Shown: positions 1 to 8,769 of the stretch, piece by piece | Layout: every line of letters begins with the position of its first letter | Numbering within the stretch: the first letter of the stretch is position 1 | NCBI RefSeq assembly: GCF_000293865.2 | Contig: NZ_ALKN02000004.1 | Span: forward strand, 1-64,000 | DNA length: 64,000 nucleotides | From: Limnohabitans sp. Rim28 | GTDB taxonomy: Bacteria > Pseudomonadota > Gammaproteobacteria > Burkholderiales > Burkholderiaceae_C | Reading direction: 5' to 3' | Position numbers and translations under genes: made by a program | The notes under the pieces: model-generated | Databases searched by the model: none | Told to the model about the DNA's origin: nothing | What the model saw: the letters and a program-made list of their open reading frames with translations, nothing else

Positions 1-5
1 TGACT

Positions 6-20
6 CAAGGGTTACCCTTG
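6..20. promoter_or_regulatory. 15-bp hyphenated palindrome
   Basis: CAAGGGT-T-ACCCTTG is a perfect 7+1+7 inverted repeat just downstream of the phoD-like stop codon. It looks like an operator for a neighbour outside the window, or a short hairpin. No T-run follows, so it is a poor terminator. Confidence 0.3.
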
Positions 21-37
21 TATACCGGCGGGGCTTT

Positions 38-1606
38 TCAACTGCCGGGCACCACCCCCGCCACACCTTGGCGCACGGTCCAACGCGCTTGCACGCCCAA
101 CTCGGCTTGGGGCATGACAGGATGCGCCGTGGTCATGAATTGCGCCTCCAGGCGATCAGGCCGGACATCGATCAGGGTGTAACCCCGTTCGTCGGACCGG
201 GCATGGCGAATGTCCGGGTTGTCACGCTGTATTTGCGCCATCACCTTGGACGACATGCCCCGAGTGCTGACCGAGGTGGTGACCAACTCACTGGCCACCA
301 CAGGCGAGCGCTCATCCCCCGGCTGCACACGCAACTGGGCAGCCACATTGGCGTGCACATCGCCCCCCAACATGACCACATCGCTCAAACGCGCATCCGC
401 AATGGTTTGCAACAGCCGCGTGCGCGCTTGCGGGTAACCGTCCCAACCGTCGGTGAAAGCGCTGCGGCCCAAAGGCGTCTGAAAGCCGCTGGTGGCCATC
501 AGGGTGGATTGCGCCAGCAATTTCCAGCGCCGCTGGCTTTGGGTCAAACCCGCCGTCAGCCATTGCTCTTGGGGCAGCCCCAACATGCTGCGCGCAGGAT
601 CGTTCAGGGCATCGCAGCCCATCACCACACGGCCACCACCGCGCATCAAGTCGGGGCAAGCATGGTGGTCGCGGTGCTGGCGACAATCCAAAGTCCACAC
701 ATCGGCCAGCGTGCCCCAGGCCATGCGGTCGTGGATGCGCATCTGGCTAGGCTGCTGAGGATCAGGCCCCAAGCGCAGGGGCATGTGTTCAAAGTAAGCC
801 TGGTACGCTGCCGCCCGCCGCTGTAAAAACACACCCGGGTCGGTGAAATTGCGGTCTAGATCATTGGCGTAATCGTTCACCACCTCGTGGTCGTCCCAGG
901 TCATGAGCCAGGGGTGGGCGGCATGACTGGCCTGCAAATCGGGGTCTGACTTGTAATGGGCATGACGGGCACGGTACTCGTTCAGCGAATAAGGCATGCC
1001 GCTTTCATGGGCGCGGATTTTGTGTTGCTTGTTGCTGCTTTCGTAGATGTAGTCACCCACAAACAGCACCAGATCCAGGTCTTGCGCGGCGATGTGCCGG
1101 TGCGCCGCATAGTGGCCTTGCTCGTAATGTTGGCACGACGCCAGGGCCAGCCGCAAACGGCGCACCGGTTCGGTCAAGGCCGGGCTGGTGCGGGTGCGCC
1201 CGACCGGGCTGACGGCATGGCCACTGACAAAGCGGTACCAATAGTGCCGCCCCGGCTGCAGGTTGTCGGCCAGCACGTGCACGCTATGGCCTCGGCTGGC
1301 CTCGGCACTCAGCCGCCACTGGCGCACCGGTTGGCGCAAAGCCTCGTCTGCAAACAGCTCGCACACCACCTCTGTGGCTTGCGCACGCTTGGCGGCATCG
1401 GCGTCGTCCAAGCGCAAACGCGTCCAAAGCACCACACCGCCCGGCTGCGGTTGGCCACTGGCCACACCCCAAGCAAAAGGATTGACCTGCCAACGTGGCG
1501 GCGCACTTTGCGCCTGCACACCCGGCGTCCACCACGGGGCCAAGGCCGCAGCCAAGGCCATGCGGTTCAGATCGCGGCGCGACCAAGGCGCGTTGGGTTG
1601 GGACAT
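38..1606 (-). CDS. phoD: PhoD-like alkaline phosphatase/phosphodiesterase, Tat-exported
   Basis: This 522-residue protein is a predicted periplasmic phosphomonoesterase or phosphodiesterase of the PhoD family. The N-terminus carries a twin-arginine motif (SRRDLNR) followed by a hydrophobic stretch ending in VQAQS, so Tat export of a folded metalloenzyme is expected. A PhoD N-terminal beta-domain is followed by the metallophosphatase core, with the motifs SCQHYEQG, FVGDYIYE, WDDHEVVNDY and GGDVHANV that carry the metal ligands. I chose the ATG at 1606, directly before the Tat motif; an in-frame start at 1687 would add 27 residues ahead of the signal. It is divergent from the EamA transporter gene. 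I saw no Pho box in the 123-bp gap. The family assignment is firm; the natural substrate is not known. Confidence 0.9.
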   Translation of the reverse strand: MSQPNAPWSRRDLNRMALAAALAPWWTPGVQAQSAPPRWQVNPFAWGVASGQPQPGGVVLWTRLRLDDADAAKRAQATEVVCELFADEALRQPVRQWRLSAEASRGHSVHVLADNLQPGRHYWYRFVSGHAVSPVGRTRTSPALTEPVRRLRLALASCQHYEQGHYAAHRHIAAQDLDLVLFVGDYIYESSNKQHKIRAHESGMPYSLNEYRARHAHYKSDPDLQASHAAHPWLMTWDDHEVVNDYANDLDRNFTDPGVFLQRRAAAYQAYFEHMPLRLGPDPQQPSQMRIHDRMAWGTLADVWTLDCRQHRDHHACPDLMRGGGRVVMGCDALNDPARSMLGLPQEQWLTAGLTQSQRRWKLLAQSTLMATSGFQTPLGRSAFTDGWDGYPQARTRLLQTIADARLSDVVMLGGDVHANVAAQLRVQPGDERSPVVASELVTTSVSTRGMSSKVMAQIQRDNPDIRHARSDERGYTLIDVRPDRLEAQFMTTAHPVMPQAELGVQARWTVRQGVAGVVPGS

Positions 1607-1729
1607 GATGGGCAAAGGCTTCAGAGGGTTTGGGGCATGGTTTGAGGTCGATTCTCCCTGTTTATCCAGAAACGCCGCACACACCACGGGTGACAGAAGG
1701 CGTGGGCTGGTGACGGCACAATCGCTGAC

Positions 1730-2620
1730 ATGAGCGCATCGACCCGCCCCCGCAAAGAAAACCTGGACGCCCTGGCTGTGGGCATCCTTTTGGTGTGCTG
1801 CATGTTTTGGGGCTTTCAGCAGGTCTTGGTCAAAGCCACTGTGGCCGAATTACCGCCCGTTTTTGTATCGGCAGTGCGCGGCCTGGGGGCCACGCTGCTG
1901 CTGTGGCTGTGGTGCCAGTGGCGGGGTGTTCGCCTGTTTGAGCGCGACGGCAGCTTGTGGGCTGGCTTGCTGGTGGGTTGTTTGTTTGCCGCCGAATTCG
2001 CCTTTCTCTATATGGGGTTACAGCTCACCACCGCCTCTCGGCTCACCGTGTTTTTGTACACCTCTCCCTTTTGGGTGGCCGCACTGCTGCCCGTCTTCAT
2101 CCGAACTGAACGCCTGAAACCCCTGCAATGGGTGGGCATGGCCTGCGCTTTTGCGGCCGTGGTATTTGCGCTGCGCGAAGGCTTTGGTGGCGGTGGCGCC
2201 ATGGGCGATTTGATGGGCTTGGCCGCAGGCGCTTTGTGGGGCCTGACCACCGTGGCCATCCGCGCATACAACTTGACGCGCATCTCGGCTGAAAAGCTGC
2301 TTTTTTACCAATTGGCCATCAGCACCGTGGTGTTGATGGGTGTTTCACATGGCATGGGTGAGCCTTGGAATGGCCCCTGGAGCAACTTTGCCATCGGTTC
2401 GGTCGCGGTGCAAACCGTGGTCGGTGCGTTTGCCAGCTATTTGGCCTGGATGTGGATGCTGGGCCATTACCCGGCCACCAAAATTTCGGCCTTTGTATTT
2501 TTGACGCCGCTGTTCGCCTTGCTCTTTGGCATGCTCTGGCTGGGCGAAGCCGTGACCCTGACGCTGGCCCTGTCCTTGGGGCTGGTGGCCGTGGGCATTG
2601 TGCTGGTCAACCGCAAATAA
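1730..2620 (+). CDS. EamA/DMT-family transporter
   Basis: A 296-residue inner-membrane protein with about ten hydrophobic segments arranged as two EamA repeats. The first half includes a GLQLTTASRLTVFLYTSPF-like stretch and the second ends in LGEAVTLTLALSLGLVAVGIVLV, both typical of drug/metabolite transporter exporters. Members export amino acids, metabolites or drugs; the substrate cannot be read from sequence. It lies 46 bp upstream of the acuI-like gene on the same strand, so the two could be co-transcribed. Confidence 0.85.
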   Translation: MSASTRPRKENLDALAVGILLVCCMFWGFQQVLVKATVAELPPVFVSAVRGLGATLLLWLWCQWRGVRLFERDGSLWAGLLVGCLFAAEFAFLYMGLQLTTASRLTVFLYTSPFWVAALLPVFIRTERLKPLQWVGMACAFAAVVFALREGFGGGGAMGDLMGLAAGALWGLTTVAIRAYNLTRISAEKLLFYQLAISTVVLMGVSHGMGEPWNGPWSNFAIGSVAVQTVVGAFASYLAWMWMLGHYPATKISAFVFLTPLFALLFGMLWLGEAVTLTLALSLGLVAVGIVLVNRK

Positions 2621-2666
2621 TCGCCCGTCATCACCCGTGAACTTTTTCGCTTTTTGAAGGAACCCT

Positions 2667-3653
2667 ATGACTTACCAAGCCCTGCAAATCCTCAAAGACG
2701 ACGCCGGTTACCGCTGCACCCTGCAAACGCTGGATGACAGCGCATTGCCCGAAGGCGACGTGACGGTGCAGGTGGACTACTCCACCCTCAACTACAAAGA
2801 CGGCTTGGCCATCACCGGCAAATCGCCCGTGGTGCGCAAGTTCCCGCTCACGCCCGGCATTGACTTGGCGGGCACCGTGACCGACAGCCAGCACCCGTTG
2901 TTCAAAGCCGGTGACCCCGTCGTGCTCAACGGCTGGGGCGTGGGCGAGAGCCACAGCGGCGGTCTGGCGCAAAAAGCGCGCTTGAAAGGTGACTGGCTGG
3001 TGAAGCTGCCGGATGCTTTCACACCCCGCCAGGCCATGGCCATTGGCACCGCAGGCTACACCGCCATGCTCTGCGTGATGGCGCTGCAAAAGCACGGCGT
3101 CACGCCCGCCAGCGGCGACATTTTGGTGAGCGGTGCAGGCGGCGGCGTGGGCAGCGTGGCGATTGCGCTCTTGGCCAAGCTGGGTTATCGCGTGGTGGCC
3201 AGCACCGGCCGCCTGCAAGAGGCCGACTACCTGCGCCAGCTGGGTGCGGCCGATGTGATGGACCGGGCAGAGCTGTCTGCCCCCGGCAAACCCCTGGCCA
3301 AAGAGCGCTGGGCGGGTGTGGTCGACACGGTGGGCAGCCACACCCTGGCCAACGCCTGCGCCAGCACGAAATACGGCGGCGTGGTCACGGCCTGCGGTTT
3401 GGCGCAAGGCATGGACTTCCCGTCCAGCGTGGCGCCCTTCATTCTGCGCGGCGTGACGCTGGCGGGCATCGACAGCGTGATGGCCCCACGCACGGTGCGC
3501 GAAGCCGCCTGGGCGCGTTTGGCCCAAGACCTGGACACCGCGCAGCTGGAGCGCATGACGCGCGAAGTGGGTCTGGGCGAGGCCATCGGTCTGGGCTCAG
3601 AAATTTTGGCGGGTCAGGTGCGCGGTCGCGTGGTGGTGAACGTGAACCGCTGA
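2667..3653 (+). CDS. acuI: AcuI/YhdH-type NADPH-dependent acryloyl-CoA reductase
   Basis: A 328-residue medium-chain dehydrogenase/reductase of the zinc-independent YhdH/AcuI subfamily. It is predicted to reduce acryloyl-CoA to propionyl-CoA with NADPH, which detoxifies acrylate in 3-hydroxypropionate or DMSP metabolism. Visible signatures are [12 protein letters not shown] near residue 45, a PGIDLAGTV stretch, and the nucleotide-binding loop [14 protein letters not shown] near 156-169. The length equals the family norm. The start is preceded by GAAGGAA. Its last 35 bases recur with three changes at 20170-20204, near the far side of the 3.9-20 kb catabolic region. Enzyme family is firm; the substrate is inferred from family. 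Confidence 0.85.
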   Translation: MTYQALQILKDDAGYRCTLQTLDDSALPEGDVTVQVDYSTLNYKDGLAITGKSPVVRKFPLTPGIDLAGTVTDSQHPLFKAGDPVVLNGWGVGESHSGGLAQKARLKGDWLVKLPDAFTPRQAMAIGTAGYTAMLCVMALQKHGVTPASGDILVSGAGGGVGSVAIALLAKLGYRVVASTGRLQEADYLRQLGAADVMDRAELSAPGKPLAKERWAGVVDTVGSHTLANACASTKYGGVVTACGLAQGMDFPSSVAPFILRGVTLAGIDSVMAPRTVREAAWARLAQDLDTAQLERMTREVGLGEAIGLGSEILAGQVRGRVVVNVNR

Positions 3654-3687
3654 ACGCGCCTGCCCCCTGCGAAAGCGGACCAACGCC

Positions 3688-3713
3688 AATGCCGTCTGAA
3701 TCGGCATTCAGAC
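3688..3713. terminator. Two overlapping alternative hairpins after acuI
   Basis: AATGCCG (3688-3694) can pair with CGGCATT (3702-3708). The overlapping GTCTGAA (3694-3700) can pair with TTCAGAC (3707-3713). The two 7-bp stems are mutually exclusive. They sit 35 bp after the acuI stop and may end transcription or stabilise the 3' end, but no T-run follows. Confidence 0.35.
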
Positions 3714-3738
3714 CTCATGCCTGTTGGGGGGCTCCTTG

Positions 3739-3774
3739 CTGGTCGATCGACCAGCTATAGGGCGCCGTTATAGC
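3739..3774. promoter_or_regulatory. Perfect 16-bp palindrome plus adjacent inverted repeat (candidate operator)
   Basis: CTGGTCGATCGACCAG (3739-3754) is a perfect palindrome, with TGGTC/GACCA half-sites that resemble GntR/FadR-type operators. It runs straight into GCTATA (3754-3759), which repeats inverted as TATAGC (3769-3774). Both lie in the 237-bp gap before the GlcG-like gene, about 120-150 bp upstream of its start. No GntR gene is in the window, so the binding factor is unknown. Confidence 0.4.
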
Positions 3775-3890
3775 CCTTAAAGCTATTCTGTAGTACCGCT
3801 TGGCCCCCATGCACTCCTAGAATCGTTTGGGTCAAAACCCCATGCCTCACATCCATTTTTCCTGGCCAGATCGACACACTTTCTTTTCAC

Positions 3891-4334
3891 ATGAGCTCAC
3901 ACAACGACCCCGTCCTTGACGCACCTCTACCGTATGGCCCAACCCTTTTGCTGGAAGATGCCAAACGCATGATGCAAGCGGCCGAGCGCTATGCCCAAAA
4001 CATGAAGTGGCCTGTGTCCATCGTCATCGCCGATGCCAGCGGCGGCATTCTGATGGCCCAGAAACTCGACAACACACAGCATTCCAGCATGGAGATCGCC
4101 ACGGGCAAGGCGCGTACCGCTGTGAACTTTCGTCGCCCCACCCGCATGTTCCAGGACGGCATTCGGGCAGGCGGAGAGGGTTTGCGCTTTCTGGCGGTCC
4201 CCGGTGTCACGCCTTTGGAGGGAGGATTCCCCGTGGTGCGCAATGGTCAAGTCGTCGGCGGCATCGGTGTATCGGGCGTCCTGTCTTCACAAGACGCCGA
4301 AGTGGCACAGGCCGGTATGGCCGCGCTGACTTGA
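3891..4334 (+). CDS. GlcG/HbpS family protein
   Basis: A 147-residue protein of the GlcG/HbpS (DUF336) family. It shows the usual start LLLEDAKRMMQAAERYA, a central VIADASGGILMAQKLD strand, and the glycine-rich end GGFPVVRNGQVVGGIGVSG. Family members bind haem or corrinoid-like ligands, or accompany glycolate and diol catabolic enzymes. No signal peptide is visible. It precedes a Bug receptor gene by 39 bp, so a two-gene unit is likely. Its role is not established by the family. Confidence 0.8.
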   Translation: MSSHNDPVLDAPLPYGPTLLLEDAKRMMQAAERYAQNMKWPVSIVIADASGGILMAQKLDNTQHSSMEIATGKARTAVNFRRPTRMFQDGIRAGGEGLRFLAVPGVTPLEGGFPVVRNGQVVGGIGVSGVLSSQDAEVAQAGMAALT

Positions 4335-4373
4335 AGCGCAACGCAATTTTCAACAAAACAAACAGGAGACAAG

Positions 4374-5348
4374 ATGACTTCCAGCACACGCAGAAACTTG
4401 GTGATCGGGGCCCCCCTGAGCCTGGCACTTCCCGGACTGGTCAGGGCGCAGGACCGGTTCCCGAACAAAACCGTTCGGATCATTGTTCCCTTTGTGGCCG
4501 GTAGCCAGGTCGATATTGTGGCCAGGGAGATCCAGCGCCGCGTCCAGGAGACATGGGGGCAGCCGGTGATTGTGGACAACCGGCCTGGTGCCGGCGGAAC
4601 GGTCGGCAGCCGGGGAGTGGCCACGGCAGATGCCGATGGCCACACTTTGCTCTTCACTTCTGCATCGCACGCCATCAACCCGACCCTTTACAAAAAGCTG
4701 CCTTACGACACCTTGAAAGATTTTCGTGGTGTCACTTTTGGCACGAGCGTGCCCAATGTGCTGGTGGTCGCCCCTTCTTTGGGTGTCAAAACGGTACCCG
4801 AGTTGCTGCAGCTGATTCGCAGCAAACCCGGCGCTTTGAATTTCGCATCGGCGGGTGTGGGCAGCGGTACCCACTTCAACGGAGAGATGTTCAAGGCCAT
4901 GGCCCGGCTTGACATCGTGCACGTGCCTTACAAGGGCACGGGCGATGCACTGGTGGACACAGCGGCAGGGCGATCTGCGCTCTACTGGTCACCGCTGGGC
5001 CTCACACTGCCTTTTATCCGCGACAACAAGCTCATACCGCTGGCCGTGAGCACCGCACGTCGTGCGGCCGTCATGCCCGATGTGCCGGTCATTTCAGACT
5101 TCGTGCCGGGTTGTGTCTATGACCACTGGTATGGGCTTGTGGCACCTGCAAAAACGCCCCAGCTGGTGACCGAGAAAATTGCGGCAGATGTAGGCCGTGC
5201 GTTGCGCCATCCCGATGTGGTCAAGACGCTGGCCGATCAGGGCGTCGCCGTGGCACCGGGTACACCTGCCGAATTCGATCGCTTCATCCTTTCCGAAATC
5301 GAGAGGCTGGGGACCGTGGTCAAGAGCTCTGGCATTCAGTTGGACTGA
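4374..5348 (+). CDS. Bug-family tripartite tricarboxylate receptor
   Basis: A 324-residue periplasmic solute-binding protein of the Bug/TctC family. The start follows a clear AGGAGA site. A signal peptide with a basic TRRN start ends near VRAQD. The mature protein begins with the family's conserved FPNKTVRIIVPFVAGSQVD pattern; the usual PGG at the ligand loop is replaced here by AGS. The later DNRPGAGGTVG, FASAGVGSGTH and VPYKGTGDAL motifs are typical. No tctA or tctB membrane gene is nearby, as is common for orphan Bug receptors. Its last 13 bases overlap the convergent flavoprotein gene. The ligand is unknown, probably a carboxylate. Confidence 0.88.
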   Translation: MTSSTRRNLVIGAPLSLALPGLVRAQDRFPNKTVRIIVPFVAGSQVDIVAREIQRRVQETWGQPVIVDNRPGAGGTVGSRGVATADADGHTLLFTSASHAINPTLYKKLPYDTLKDFRGVTFGTSVPNVLVVAPSLGVKTVPELLQLIRSKPGALNFASAGVGSGTHFNGEMFKAMARLDIVHVPYKGTGDALVDTAAGRSALYWSPLGLTLPFIRDNKLIPLAVSTARRAAVMPDVPVISDFVPGCVYDHWYGLVAPAKTPQLVTEKIAADVGRALRHPDVVKTLADQGVAVAPGTPAEFDRFILSEIERLGTVVKSSGIQLD

Positions 5349-6814
5349 GCTGCCATGGTTTGAGCGGCGAACCGGCCGGCTCGTCTGCCGGAAACGAAGG
5401 CCCACGCCAAGTGGTGGCCGTGGCCCTTGAGCAACAAGCCGCCCTGACCCGTTGAGCCTGCGGCATACAGGCCAGCAATCGGCACCCCACTCGCGTTGAG
5501 CACCCGGTGTTCGGTGTCGACGGCGAGGCCCCCTTCGTTGTGCACAAAGACAGAGCGAACGGGTCCCAAAGCCACATAAGGACCATCCCCCAATGGCCGG
5601 ACCGGCCCCTGCGCAGCGCTGCGTTGGAGTGTGGCTGCATCCATGTTCAGCCGCTGGGCCAATGCCTCCAGGGTGTGGGCCTCGGTGAAGACATCGCGGC
5701 GGTTTTGGCGGTAGTCGGGCACGTAGGCGTAGGCAATGCCTGGGGCCGTTGAAATGTAGTGCGGCCAAGCTGAAAACTGCTTGGCCAAAGCGGCATCGAT
5801 CACAATGAATCCGGCTTTGTCGGTCTGATCGGGCAAGCGCCAGGCAGGGCGGTCCAATTCATTGCCTAAGCGCTCACCTTGGGCGTTGACCAAGATGGCA
5901 CCCATTTCAAACAGGGACGTTGAAGGTGCCAGCGCAGTGGTCAGGAATTTCATCATGAAGGGGCGCAGGATGGACTGGGGCAGATGCTCCAGCGCCCACT
6001 CCATGAACACCGCCAACCACCGCCATGGAGGCAATTGGCGTATCCAGTTCTCCTTGGCCGGTGCAATGAACCGGATCTCTGGGCCCAAGGCCAGGTCACC
6101 GTTGACAATGCGCGCGCCCAGGCCCTCTGCCATCCGTTGTCCGTCACCCGTGGCAGTCTGGTTCACACCTTCAACTTTGGCCTCTTGGGGGCCCATGAAC
6201 CGGGCTTTGAATTGGGGGTCGTTGGTGAAGTCACCTGCAGCCAGCACAACACCGGCTTTCGCGCGAATCAAACAGGGACCATCGACCCCTTGCGCCACGA
6301 CACCTGTGACGCGTTCACCGTCTTGCAGCAATTCGGTCACCCTCAGGCCGGTCCGAATCTGGACCCCTGCGCGCAGGGCGCGTTTCTTCAGGTGGTAGAT
6401 GAATGACCGGGAATTGGGCAAAACATTGTGCATGCGCGGCTGACGATGCGGGGGCTCGGGCATGGGGCCCATGAAATGCACACCGGAGTCCAGGAGCCAT
6501 TGAAAGGTTGCGGGAATCTCTTCACACAAGATGCGACGCAATGGCGCGTTGTCACGCGCATCCAGATCACCGGCAAAGCCGGGCATGTCGGCCCAATGGT
6601 CCTCGGGCGAATCCACAATGCCGCGCTTTTTTTGATAGCGCGTGCCACTGGAGGTGACCGAGCCAATCGACCACGCGGTCGACCCCCCCAGCGCCGTGTT
6701 TTTCTCAATCAACAAAACATGGGCGCCCTGATCGCGCGCTTCAATGGCCGCAGCCAGGCCGGCGCCACCGCCGCCCACCACGAGAACATCACAGTTCAAC
6801 TGTTCGTTAGACAT
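5336..6814 (-). CDS. FAD-dependent oxidoreductase (fumarate reductase/ketosteroid dehydrogenase-like)
   Basis: A 492-residue flavoprotein of the FAD_binding_2 family. It has an N-terminal dinucleotide-binding loop (GGGGAGLAAAIEARDQG near residues 14-30) and the GGSTAWS loop that follows it. Near the C-terminus are GLYAAGSTGQGGLLLKGHGHHLAWAF and a second FAD contact. The family removes or adds hydrogen next to carbonyl or carboxyl groups. No signal peptide or haem motif is present, so it is probably cytoplasmic. It is the last gene of the long operon starting at 18,971, and 9 bp separate it from the upstream Bug gene. The substrate is unknown. Confidence 0.82.
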   Translation of the reverse strand: MSNEQLNCDVLVVGGGGAGLAAAIEARDQGAHVLLIEKNTALGGSTAWSIGSVTSSGTRYQKKRGIVDSPEDHWADMPGFAGDLDARDNAPLRRILCEEIPATFQWLLDSGVHFMGPMPEPPHRQPRMHNVLPNSRSFIYHLKKRALRAGVQIRTGLRVTELLQDGERVTGVVAQGVDGPCLIRAKAGVVLAAGDFTNDPQFKARFMGPQEAKVEGVNQTATGDGQRMAEGLGARIVNGDLALGPEIRFIAPAKENWIRQLPPWRWLAVFMEWALEHLPQSILRPFMMKFLTTALAPSTSLFEMGAILVNAQGERLGNELDRPAWRLPDQTDKAGFIVIDAALAKQFSAWPHYISTAPGIAYAYVPDYRQNRRDVFTEAHTLEALAQRLNMDAATLQRSAAQGPVRPLGDGPYVALGPVRSVFVHNEGGLAVDTEHRVLNASGVPIAGLYAAGSTGQGGLLLKGHGHHLAWAFVSGRRAGRFAAQTMAAQSN

Positions 6815-6823
6815 GCTGTGGGA

Positions 6824-7795
6824 TCAATCCAGTTTGATTTTGGCGGCATCAATGACGGCACCCCATTTGGCGGTCTCCACCTCGTTGCGCCGCAGGGCAT
6901 CGGCTGCCGTTCCACCCAATGCCGAGATACCGAGGGCCTCCCAGCGCTGCAGCAGGTCTTTGTCTTTCAGCACGAGGTTGATCTCGGCATTGAGTTTGTT
7001 GATGACAGGCACGGGCGTCCCGCTGGGCACTGAAATGGTGTACCAAGGCACCGAGGCATAGCCTGCAACGCCCGACTCGGCCACCGTCGGAACGTCTGGA
7101 AGGCTGGGGCTGCGTGACAAACCGGTCACGGCCAGCGCACGCACCTTGCCACCCTTGAGCTGGCTGTGCGCGGTGCCAAGGCTTTCGAAAAGCATGTCAA
7201 TCTGGCCACCCAGCAGGTCGGCCATGGCTGGAGCGCCCCCACGGTAGGGCACATGGGTGTAGTCCACCTTGGCCATGAATCGGAAAAGCTCGGCGGCCAT
7301 GTGCATGGCCGATCCATTGCCCGCAGACCCGTAGGTCAATTTGCCAGGCTGCGCACGGGACAATGTCAGCAAGTCCTGAACTGAGCGAACCGGAAGATCG
7401 TTTTTGACGATCAGAATGCTGGGGGCCTCTGCCAACAAAATCACGGGCTTGAGTTCTTTGGCCGGGTCGTAGCGCAGTTGGGGGTACAGCTTGACCGCGC
7501 CATTGTGGGCAATCGTGGCGAGCACCAGCGTGTAGCCGTCCGCTGGGCCACGCGCCACCTGTTCTGCGCCTGTATGGCCGCCCACGCCGGGCTTGTTGTC
7601 GATGACCACCGCTTGGCCCAGGCGTTGCCCCAGCTTCTCTGCCACACCCCGAGCGAGCAGGTCAGCGGGGCCACCCGCGGAGTAAGGCACGACAATTTTG
7701 ATGGGCTTGCTCGGGTACACGTCTTGCGCCAAGGCGAACGTCGAACCTGCCAGCAGGCCCACTGTGCACAGCCATTTTTGGAATGAATTGAGCAT
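6824..7795 (-). CDS. Bug-family solute receptor (first of a tandem pair)
   Basis: A 323-residue Bug/TctC-type periplasmic receptor. I chose the ATG at 7795, just before the signal peptide (MLNSFQKWLC..., cleaved near LAQDVYPS). An upstream in-frame start would overlap the preceding gene. Conserved elements are KPIKIVVPYSAGGPADLLAR, DNKPGVGGHTGAEQ, YGSAGNGSAMHM and VPYRGGAPAM. It lies 8 bp downstream of a paralogous Bug gene, so the pair probably arose by duplication. Ligand unknown. Confidence 0.88.
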   Translation of the reverse strand: MLNSFQKWLCTVGLLAGSTFALAQDVYPSKPIKIVVPYSAGGPADLLARGVAEKLGQRLGQAVVIDNKPGVGGHTGAEQVARGPADGYTLVLATIAHNGAVKLYPQLRYDPAKELKPVILLAEAPSILIVKNDLPVRSVQDLLTLSRAQPGKLTYGSAGNGSAMHMAAELFRFMAKVDYTHVPYRGGAPAMADLLGGQIDMLFESLGTAHSQLKGGKVRALAVTGLSRSPSLPDVPTVAESGVAGYASVPWYTISVPSGTPVPVINKLNAEINLVLKDKDLLQRWEALGISALGGTAADALRRNEVETAKWGAVIDAAKIKLD

Positions 7796-7803
7796 GGTTT
7801 TCC

Positions 7804-8769
7804 TCAGTCGAGTTGCAGTTTGGCGGCTTCGATCACGCGGTTCCACTTGTGGGTCTCTGTGACAAAAAATGCTTTGGCCTGTGCAGGCGAATTGGGCTCA
7901 TATTCGATGCCCAACTGGTTGTACCGCGCGCGCACTTCGGGGTTGGCCAAAATCCTCTGCACATCCCGATTGAGCTTCTCGACCAGGGGCATTTGCAGCC
8001 CTGCCGGGGCAGCGAGCGTGAACCATGACGTGCCCGAGTAGCCGCTGACCCCAGACTCGGCGATGGTGGGAATCTCTGGCAAGCGTGGGTCACGCTTGGG
8101 CCCGGTGACCGCCAGCACGCGCAACTTGCCGCTTTGGATGTGCGGCATCGCCGAAGAGATGTTGTCAAACATGACATCCACCTGTCCCCCCATCAGATCC
8201 ACCAATGCCGGACCACTGCCCCTGTAGGGCACATGGTTCATGCGCTGGCCCGTGGCCAGCTGAAAAAGTTCGGTCACCATGTGCACCGAAGAGCCCGGGC
8301 CAGCGGATGCGTAGTTGATTTTTCCGGCATTGGTGCGGGCTTCAGCCAAAAAATCCGCAAAGTTCTTGTACTTGGATTGGGCCGGAACCACCACCACGTT
8401 GGGCGACTCGCCAATGACCATGACGGGCTGAAGCTCATCCGCTGGCTTGTAGTTGAGCTTGCTGTAGCTCGCATGCGCGGCGTGTATCCCGATGGTGCCC
8501 ACCATCAGGGTATAGCCATCCGCGGGTGACTTGGCCACGAACTGTGCACCCAGGTGGCCGCTGACACCCGGCTTGTTGTCCACGATGATGTTTTGACCGT
8601 AAAGCGTGCCCAAGCGCTCGGCCAGTATGCGGGCCAAAATATCCACTGCACCGCCCGGTGCGAAGGGGGCCACGATGCGGATGGGTTTGGCAGGGTAGTC
8701 CTGTGCAAAGCTGACGCTGCCCAGCAAGGACAGGCCAATGACCAAGGCTTTCAGAATTGCGCGCTTCAT
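7804..8769 (-). CDS. Bug-family solute receptor (second of a tandem pair)
   Basis: A 321-residue Bug/TctC receptor with a signal peptide ending near VSFAQDYP and the motifs PIRIVAPFAPGGAVDILAR, DNKPGVSGHLGAQ, YASAGPGSSVHM and VPYRGSGPAL. Its ATG overlaps the stop of the upstream binding-fold gene as ATGA, which indicates translational coupling. It is a close relative of the next gene downstream. No matching TctAB membrane components are encoded here, so it may serve a distant transporter or a sensing role. Ligand unknown. Confidence 0.88.
   Translation of the reverse strand: MKRAILKALVIGLSLLGSVSFAQDYPAKPIRIVAPFAPGGAVDILARILAERLGTLYGQNIIVDNKPGVSGHLGAQFVAKSPADGYTLMVGTIGIHAAHASYSKLNYKPADELQPVMVIGESPNVVVVPAQSKYKNFADFLAEARTNAGKINYASAGPGSSVHMVTELFQLATGQRMNHVPYRGSGPALVDLMGGQVDVMFDNISSAMPHIQSGKLRVLAVTGPKRDPRLPEIPTIAESGVSGYSGTSWFTLAAPAGLQMPLVEKLNRDVQRILANPEVRARYNQLGIEYEPNSPAQAKAFFVTETHKWNRVIEAAKLQLD

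Noticed and set aside
1661-1671. DnaA-box-like TTATCCAGA
   Set aside because: A single imperfect match far from the par region; no cluster of boxes was seen.
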